Source: JAHRAW01 sp965203265
Lineage (GTDB): Bacteria > Pseudomonadota > Gammaproteobacteria > Arenicellales > Poriferihabitantaceae
Length of the DNA: 64,000 nucleotides
Assembly: GCA_965203265.1 (NCBI GenBank)
Contig: CBDBBV010000002.1
Span: forward strand, 62,001-126,000
Reading direction: 5' to 3'
Below are positions 59,909-64,000 of this stretch, piece by piece. How positions within the stretch are numbered: position 1 is the first letter of the stretch; every line of letters starts with the position of its first letter. Made by a program: the position numbers and the translations under genes. A model generated the notes under the pieces. It saw only the letters and a program-made list of their open reading frames with translations, did no database searches and was not told the DNA's origin.

Positions 59909-60322
59909 ATGCTTCAACCGAAACGAACCAAATTCCGCAAGCAGCAGAAGGGGCGCAATCGCGGGCTTGCGAGTCGCGGCAACCGCGTCAGCTTCGGCGA
60001 ATTCGGGCTGCAGTCCACCAGCCGAGGCCGCCTGACGGCGCGCCAGATCGAGGCGGCGCGGCGCGCCATCACCCGCCATGTCAAGCGCGGCGGGCGTATC
60101 TGGATTCGCGTGTTCCCGGACAAGCCGGTGTCGAAGAAACCCCTCGAAGTGCGCATGGGCAAGGGCAAGGGAAATCCGGAATACTGGGTCGCGTTGATCC
60201 AGCCCGGCGCCATGTTGTATGAGATCGAGGGCATTTCCGAGGATGTGGCACGCGAGGCGTTTCGTCTGGGCGGCGCCAAATTGCCCCTGCGAACCACTTT
60301 CGCGCGACGGCAGGTAGGGTGA
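59909..60322 (+). CDS. rplP: Ribosomal protein L16
   Basis: 137 residues. MLQPKRTKFRKQQKGRNRG, FGEFGLQ and GKGKGNPEYWVALIQPG are diagnostic. Near the A site of the 50S. Overlaps rpmC (TGATG). Confidence 0.97.
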   Translation: MLQPKRTKFRKQQKGRNRGLASRGNRVSFGEFGLQSTSRGRLTARQIEAARRAITRHVKRGGRIWIRVFPDKPVSKKPLEVRMGKGKGNPEYWVALIQPGAMLYEIEGISEDVAREAFRLGGAKLPLRTTFARRQVG

Positions 60323-60531
60323 TGAAAGCAGTCGAATTACGCGGGAAGAGCGTCGATGAGCTGCACCGGGAGTTGCTCGGTTTGCGCCGCGAGCAGTTCA
60401 ATCTGCGCATGCAGCGCGGCGCCGGACAGCTGGCCAATCCCATGCGCTTCGCCGTCGTCAGGAAGGACATCGCGCGCATCAAGACCGTGCTGAACGAAAA
60501 GTCGCGCATTGAATCGGAAAATGAATCATGA
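60322..60531 (+). CDS. rpmC: Ribosomal protein L29
   Basis: 69 residues from ATG 60322 (GTG 60319 is a less likely start). ELRGKSVDEL, then LRREQFNLRMQRGAGQL and VRKDIARIKTVL. Overlaps rpsQ by 4 bp. Confidence 0.95.
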   Translation: MKAVELRGKSVDELHRELLGLRREQFNLRMQRGAGQLANPMRFAVVRKDIARIKTVLNEKSRIESENES

Positions 60532-60818
60532 CCACCGAAAAAACTGAAAAAACCGAAGCGCAGACGCGCAAGCGCGCCCCGCACACGCTGCAGGGCCGCG
60601 TGGTGAGCGCCGCCATGGACAAGACCATTACCGTCTTGGTGGAGCGCAAGATCAAGCATCCGCTGTACAAGAAGTACATTCGGCGCTCCACCAAGGTGCA
60701 CGCCCACGATGAAGACAACCAATGCCAGCCCGGCGATGCCGTGGTCATCCAGTCCTGCCGCCCGCTGTCGAAGTTGAAAAGCTGGCGGTTGGTGGAAGTG
60801 ATCGGCAAGGTGGCGTAG
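60528..60818 (+). CDS. rpsQ: Ribosomal protein S17
   Basis: 96 residues. A variable Thr/Glu/Lys-rich start (TTEKTEKTEAQTRKRA, itself repeat-like), then LQGRVVSAAMDKTITVLVERKIKHPLYKKY and a GDAVVIQSCRPLSK-K-W segment. Confidence 0.95.
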   Translation: MTTEKTEKTEAQTRKRAPHTLQGRVVSAAMDKTITVLVERKIKHPLYKKYIRRSTKVHAHDEDNQCQPGDAVVIQSCRPLSKLKSWRLVEVIGKVA

Positions 60819-60837
60819 GCGTGCGGGAGGTACGGCC

Positions 60838-61206
60838 ATGATTCAAATGCAATCGGTGCTCTCGGTAGCCGACAACAGCGGCGCCAAGCGGGTGATGTGC
60901 ATCAAGGTGCTGGGCGGCTCCAAGCGCCGCTACGCCGGCATCGGCGACATCGTCAAGATCACCGTCAAGGAGGCGCTGCCCAATAGCCGCGTCAAGAAAG
61001 GCGATATCTACGATGCCGTGATCGTGCGAACCCGCAACGGGGTGCGCCGCCCGGATGGATCGGTGATTCGCTTCGACCGTAACTCGGCGGTGTTGTTGAA
61101 CGCCAGCCACCAGCCCGTCGGCACTCGTATTTTCGGGCCGGTAACGCGCGAGTTGCGCTCGGAAAAATTCATGCGGATCATTTCGCTGGCGCCGGAAGTG
61201 CTGTGA
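60838..61206 (+). CDS. rplN: Ribosomal protein L14
   Basis: 122 residues. MIQMQSVLSVADNSGAKRVMCIKVLGGS and RPDGSVIRFDRNSAVL; normal length. Intersubunit bridge protein. Confidence 0.97.
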   Translation: MIQMQSVLSVADNSGAKRVMCIKVLGGSKRRYAGIGDIVKITVKEALPNSRVKKGDIYDAVIVRTRNGVRRPDGSVIRFDRNSAVLLNASHQPVGTRIFGPVTRELRSEKFMRIISLAPEVL

Positions 61207-61263
61207 TTCACCGCGCACGACCAAGACAGTAACGACAGTAAAAGTAAGCGAGAGACGAACGAA

Positions 61264-61584
61264 ATGCAGCGTATCAAGAAAGGCGACGATGTAATGGTCA
61301 TCGCCGGGCGCGACCGGGGCAAACGCGGCAATGTGTTGCGGGTTACCGCAGACGGCCGCGCGCTGGTGGACAACATCAATCTGGTCAAGCGCCACACCAA
61401 GGGCAATCCCAAGAGCGGGGAAAGCGGCGGCATCATCGAGAAGGAGGCGCCGATCCATCTCTCCAATCTGGTGTTGTACAACCCGGCCAGCGGCAAGGGC
61501 GAGCGGGTCGGATTCAAGAGGCTGGAGGATGGGCGCAAAGTCAGGTATTTCCCCTCCAACGGCGAAGTAGTCGATCTCACCTAG
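61264..61584 (+). CDS. rplX: Ribosomal protein L24
   Basis: 106 residues. KOW motif IKKGDDVMVIAGRDRGKRGNVLR, then VKRHTKGNPKSGESGGIIEKEAPIH. Assembly initiator of the 50S. Confidence 0.97.
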   Translation: MQRIKKGDDVMVIAGRDRGKRGNVLRVTADGRALVDNINLVKRHTKGNPKSGESGGIIEKEAPIHLSNLVLYNPASGKGERVGFKRLEDGRKVRYFPSNGEVVDLT

Positions 61585-61592
61585 TTAGCGTC

Positions 61593-62132
61593 ATGGCCAG
61601 ATTACAGCAACAATTCAATCTCGAAATCGAGCCGGCGTTGCGTCGCCAGTTCAACTTGAGCAGCAACATGCAGACGCCGCGCATCGGCAAGATCACCCTG
61701 AACATGGGGTTGGGCGAGGCGGTCGCCAACAAGAACGTGCTGACCACGGCGGCTGATGATCTGCAGCGAATCAGCGGGCAGAAGGCGGTGATTACCAAGG
61801 CGACAAAATCCGAAGCGGCGTTCAAGATTCGCAAGGGCTGGCCCATCGGCGCCAAAGTAACATTGCGGCGCGAGCGCATGTATGAATTTCTCGATCGCCT
61901 GATCAATGTGGCGATACCGCGCATCCGCGATTTTCGCGGGCTGTCGGACAAATCGTTTGACGGCCGCGGCAATTATTCCTTCGGCATCAAGGAGCAGATC
62001 GTGTTCCCCGAAATCGACTACGACAATATCGATGCGTTGCGCGGCATGGACATTTGCATCACCACCACGGCGCCCAACGACGAACAGGCTCTGGCATTGC
62101 TGAGGGCCTTCAATTTTCCACTGAAAAGTTAG
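61593..62132 (+). CDS. rplE: Ribosomal protein L5
   Basis: 179 residues. TPRIGKITLNMGLGEAVANKN, ITKATKSEAAFKIRKGWPIGAKVTLR, and FPEIDYDNIDALRGMDICITTTA. Binds 5S rRNA. Confidence 0.97.
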   Translation: MARLQQQFNLEIEPALRRQFNLSSNMQTPRIGKITLNMGLGEAVANKNVLTTAADDLQRISGQKAVITKATKSEAAFKIRKGWPIGAKVTLRRERMYEFLDRLINVAIPRIRDFRGLSDKSFDGRGNYSFGIKEQIVFPEIDYDNIDALRGMDICITTTAPNDEQALALLRAFNFPLKS

Positions 62133-62149
62133 GAGTTAGAGAGAGACAA

Positions 62150-62455
62150 ATGGCCAGAAAATCCGCCATAGCCCGGGAAAATCGGCGCCGACAGTTGGTC
62201 GAGAAGCACGCGGAAAAGCGCGCCGAATTGATCCGCGCCGTCATCGCTTCGCCAACCGGCTCGCAGGAGCAGTGGGAGGCGATGCTGGCATTGCAAAAAC
62301 TGCCGCGAGATTCGAGCCGTTCGCGCCTGCGAAACCGCTGTATCCTGACTGGGCGGCCGCACGGCTATTTCCGCAAATTCGGCCTCTGCCGCAACAAACT
62401 GCGGGAGATCGTCATGCGTGGCGAGGCGCCCGGCGTGGTCAAGTCGAGCTGGTAA
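62150..62455 (+). CDS. rpsN: Ribosomal protein S14 (zinc-free type)
   Basis: 101 residues from ATG 62150. MARKSAIARENRR, LPRDSSRSRLRNRCILTGRPHGYFRKFGLCRN. It lacks the paired CxxC motifs of the short zinc-binding form. Confidence 0.97.
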   Translation: MARKSAIARENRRRQLVEKHAEKRAELIRAVIASPTGSQEQWEAMLALQKLPRDSSRSRLRNRCILTGRPHGYFRKFGLCRNKLREIVMRGEAPGVVKSSW

Positions 62456-62472
62456 TCCGAAGGAGTGCAACA

Positions 62473-62883
62473 ATGAGTATGTCCGATCCCATCGCCGATA
62501 TGTTGACGCGGATTCGCAACGCCTCGCGAGTCGGCAAGACGAGCGTGTCGATGCCGGCCTCCACGCGCAAATCCGCCATCGCGGCGGTGCTGAAAGAGGA
62601 GGGTTACATCAAGGAGTTTACCCTCCACGGCGCTGACGACACCGCCGCCGCCGCCGACAAGCGTCTGGAAGTGCACCTGAAATACTTTCAGGGCGGCCCG
62701 GTGATCGAGGAAATCGATCGCGTCAGCACGCCGGGTTGCCGCGTCTACGCGCGCAGCGACGACCTGCCGTCGGTGCGCAACGGTCTGGGCGTTGCCTTGA
62801 TATCGACCTCGAAAGGGGTAATGACCGACAAATCCGCGCGCCGTCAGGGAATCGGCGGTGAAGTGATCTGCACGGTATTCTAG
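62473..62883 (+). CDS. rpsH: Ribosomal protein S8
   Basis: 136 residues from ATG 62473, seven bases after AGGAG. MSDPIADMLTRIRNA, then ISTSKGVMTDKSARRQGIGGEVICTVF. In E. coli S8 is the translational repressor of the spc operon. Confidence 0.97.
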   Translation: MSMSDPIADMLTRIRNASRVGKTSVSMPASTRKSAIAAVLKEEGYIKEFTLHGADDTAAAADKRLEVHLKYFQGGPVIEEIDRVSTPGCRVYARSDDLPSVRNGLGVALISTSKGVMTDKSARRQGIGGEVICTVF

Positions 62884-62921
62884 GCAGATCGCAACCACGC
62901 AAAGTTATCAACGGTATTCAA

Positions 62922-63464
62922 ATGTCCCGCATCGCAAAAACCCGCATCGAAGTGCCCGGCGGCGTCGAGGTGAAGATCACCGACCGCTCCGTCAGCGCCA
63001 AGGGCCCCCGAGGCGAGGGGCGCCTCGATTTGCTGCCCGGGGTCGATCTGCTGGAGGAGGACGGCGCCCTCAAGGTCGCCATCGACGAGCAAGGCCGCCT
63101 CGACCGAAAAACGGTGTCGATGTCGGGCACCGCGCGCGCCATGGTGTACAACCTGATTCGCGGCGTGAGCGAGGGCTTCGAGAAGAAATTGAGCATCGTC
63201 GGAGTCGGCTATCGCGCCAGCGCTCAGGGCGGCAAACTGAATCTCAGCTTGGGATTTTCCCATCCGGTGGTGTACAACCCGCCATCGGGAATCACCGTGG
63301 AAACGCCGAGCCAGACCGAGATCGTCGTGCGCGGCATGGACAAACAGCAGGTCGGCCAGACGGCCGCCGAAATTCGCGCTTTCCGCCCGCCCGAACCCTA
63401 CAAGGGCAAGGGAATTCGCTATCACGGCGAAAACATCAGACGCAAGCAGGCGAAGAAGAAATGA
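62922..63464 (+). CDS. rplF: Ribosomal protein L6
   Basis: 180 residues. Two-domain L6: VPGGVEVKITDRSVSAKGPRG and the C-terminal PEPYKGKGIRYHGENIRRKQAKKK. Near the factor-binding centre. Confidence 0.97.
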   Translation: MSRIAKTRIEVPGGVEVKITDRSVSAKGPRGEGRLDLLPGVDLLEEDGALKVAIDEQGRLDRKTVSMSGTARAMVYNLIRGVSEGFEKKLSIVGVGYRASAQGGKLNLSLGFSHPVVYNPPSGITVETPSQTEIVVRGMDKQQVGQTAAEIRAFRPPEPYKGKGIRYHGENIRRKQAKKK

Positions 63465-63504
63465 TCGAGCATAATCGCATAATCCGCGTACATCGTTGAC
63501 AACC

Positions 63505-63861
63505 ATGAGCGACAAGAAAAGAGCGAGACAACGGCGCGCCGCCAAGGCGCGTGGTCGGATTGCCCGGCTGGAGGTGGCGCGCCTGTCGGTGCATCGCACG
63601 CCGCGGCATTTTTACGCCCAACTGTTCGACCACAGCGGGCGGCGCGTGCTGGCGGCGGTTTCCACCCTCGATCCGCAGGTGCGCAAGCAGCTGGCAAATG
63701 GAGGGAATATCGAGGCCGCCGGCATGTTGGGCGGGCTACTCGCCGAGAAGGCGCTGAGCGCCGGCATCGAGCGAGTCGCCTTCGACCGCTCCGGCTTCCG
63801 TTATCACGGACGAGTCAAGGCATTCGCCGACGCCGCGCGCGCCGGTGGGTTGAAATTCTGA
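63505..63861 (+). CDS. rplR: Ribosomal protein L18
   Basis: 118 residues from ATG 63505; an in-frame TTG at 63496 is less likely. RLSVHRTPRHFYAQLFD, then AFDRSGFRYHGRVKAFADAAR. Binds 5S rRNA with L5. Confidence 0.96.
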   Translation: MSDKKRARQRRAAKARGRIARLEVARLSVHRTPRHFYAQLFDHSGRRVLAAVSTLDPQVRKQLANGGNIEAAGMLGGLLAEKALSAGIERVAFDRSGFRYHGRVKAFADAARAGGLKF

Positions 63862-63882
63862 TCGATACAAGGCAATCGAACG

Positions 63883-64000
63883 ATGAAAACGAGAGAACGT
63901 TCCGGCACCCGCAAGGACGATTATCAGGAACAGCTGATCAATGTTCGGCGGGTTTCCAAGGTAGTCAAGGGCGGGCGCATCTTCGGATTCTCGGCTCTGA
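63883..64000 (+). CDS. rpsE: Ribosomal protein S5, partial (N-terminus)
   Basis: The first 39 codons only, cut by the right edge. LINVRRVSKVVKGGRIFGFSAL is the conserved S5 double-stranded-RNA-binding start. It lies 21 bp after rplR, as expected in the spc operon. Confidence 0.93.
   Translation, partial: MKTRERSGTRKDDYQEQLINVRRVSKVVKGGRIFGFSAL

Overview
The window looks like a GC-rich chromosome segment of a gammaproteobacterium. The reasons are gene order and protein type: the rpsB-tsf-frr-uppS-cdsA-dxr-rseP-bamA-skp-lpxD-fabZ-lpxA-lpxB-rnhB-dnaE envelope/translation cluster, the birA-coaX-SPOR gene set next to a tRNA(Thr-Tyr-Gly-Thr)-tuf-tRNA(Trp)-secE-nusG cluster, and a fused rplKAJL-rpoBC-rpsLG-fusA-tuf-S10/spc run. 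I cannot name a genus.

Positions 1-9460 are an accessory, visibly more AT-rich defence-like island, all on the minus strand. It holds a Type III-type DNA methyltransferase (Mod) overlapping a TPR-DUF2971 gene. A second, diverged copy of this pair lies beside it, with the methyltransferase shrunk by in-frame deletion to 97 codons and the TPR-DUF2971 partner running off the left edge. Upstream is a tightly overlapped operon of DUF262 protein, DUF3696-type AAA ATPase, an unrecognised 326-residue protein and a HEPN-like protein, which recalls the Menshen antiphage architecture. A small GIY-YIG-like ORF closes the island.

Positions 9533-13504 carry an amidase and, on the other strand, map - AmgK-like kinase - fetB-like permease. 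Positions 13740-31182 are the rpsB-to-dnaE cluster, from which pyrH (normally between tsf and frr) is missing. A molybdopterin oxidoreductase and ispG follow on the minus strand, then birA, coaX and a SPOR protein.

The most striking feature is at 36936-37319. The tRNA-Thr(UGU) gene is split exactly after anticodon base U36 by a 307-nt sequence that folds as a group I (IC3, Azoarcus-like) intron: P1/P10 guide, GAAA-capped P2 and P9, P3-P8 core and terminal G. This tRNA heads the transcription unit that supplies EF-Tu, SecE and NusG and may run on toward the ribosomal proteins and RNA polymerase, so self-splicing may be needed for growth.

Two other window-wide traits stand out. Short tandem repeats, mostly 9 bp, recur at the 3' ends of many genes, often across the stop codon. 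The two tuf genes encode identical proteins but use rare-looking ATA and TTG codons unlike their neighbours. From 37866 to the right edge the window is dense translation and transcription machinery, ending inside rpsE.
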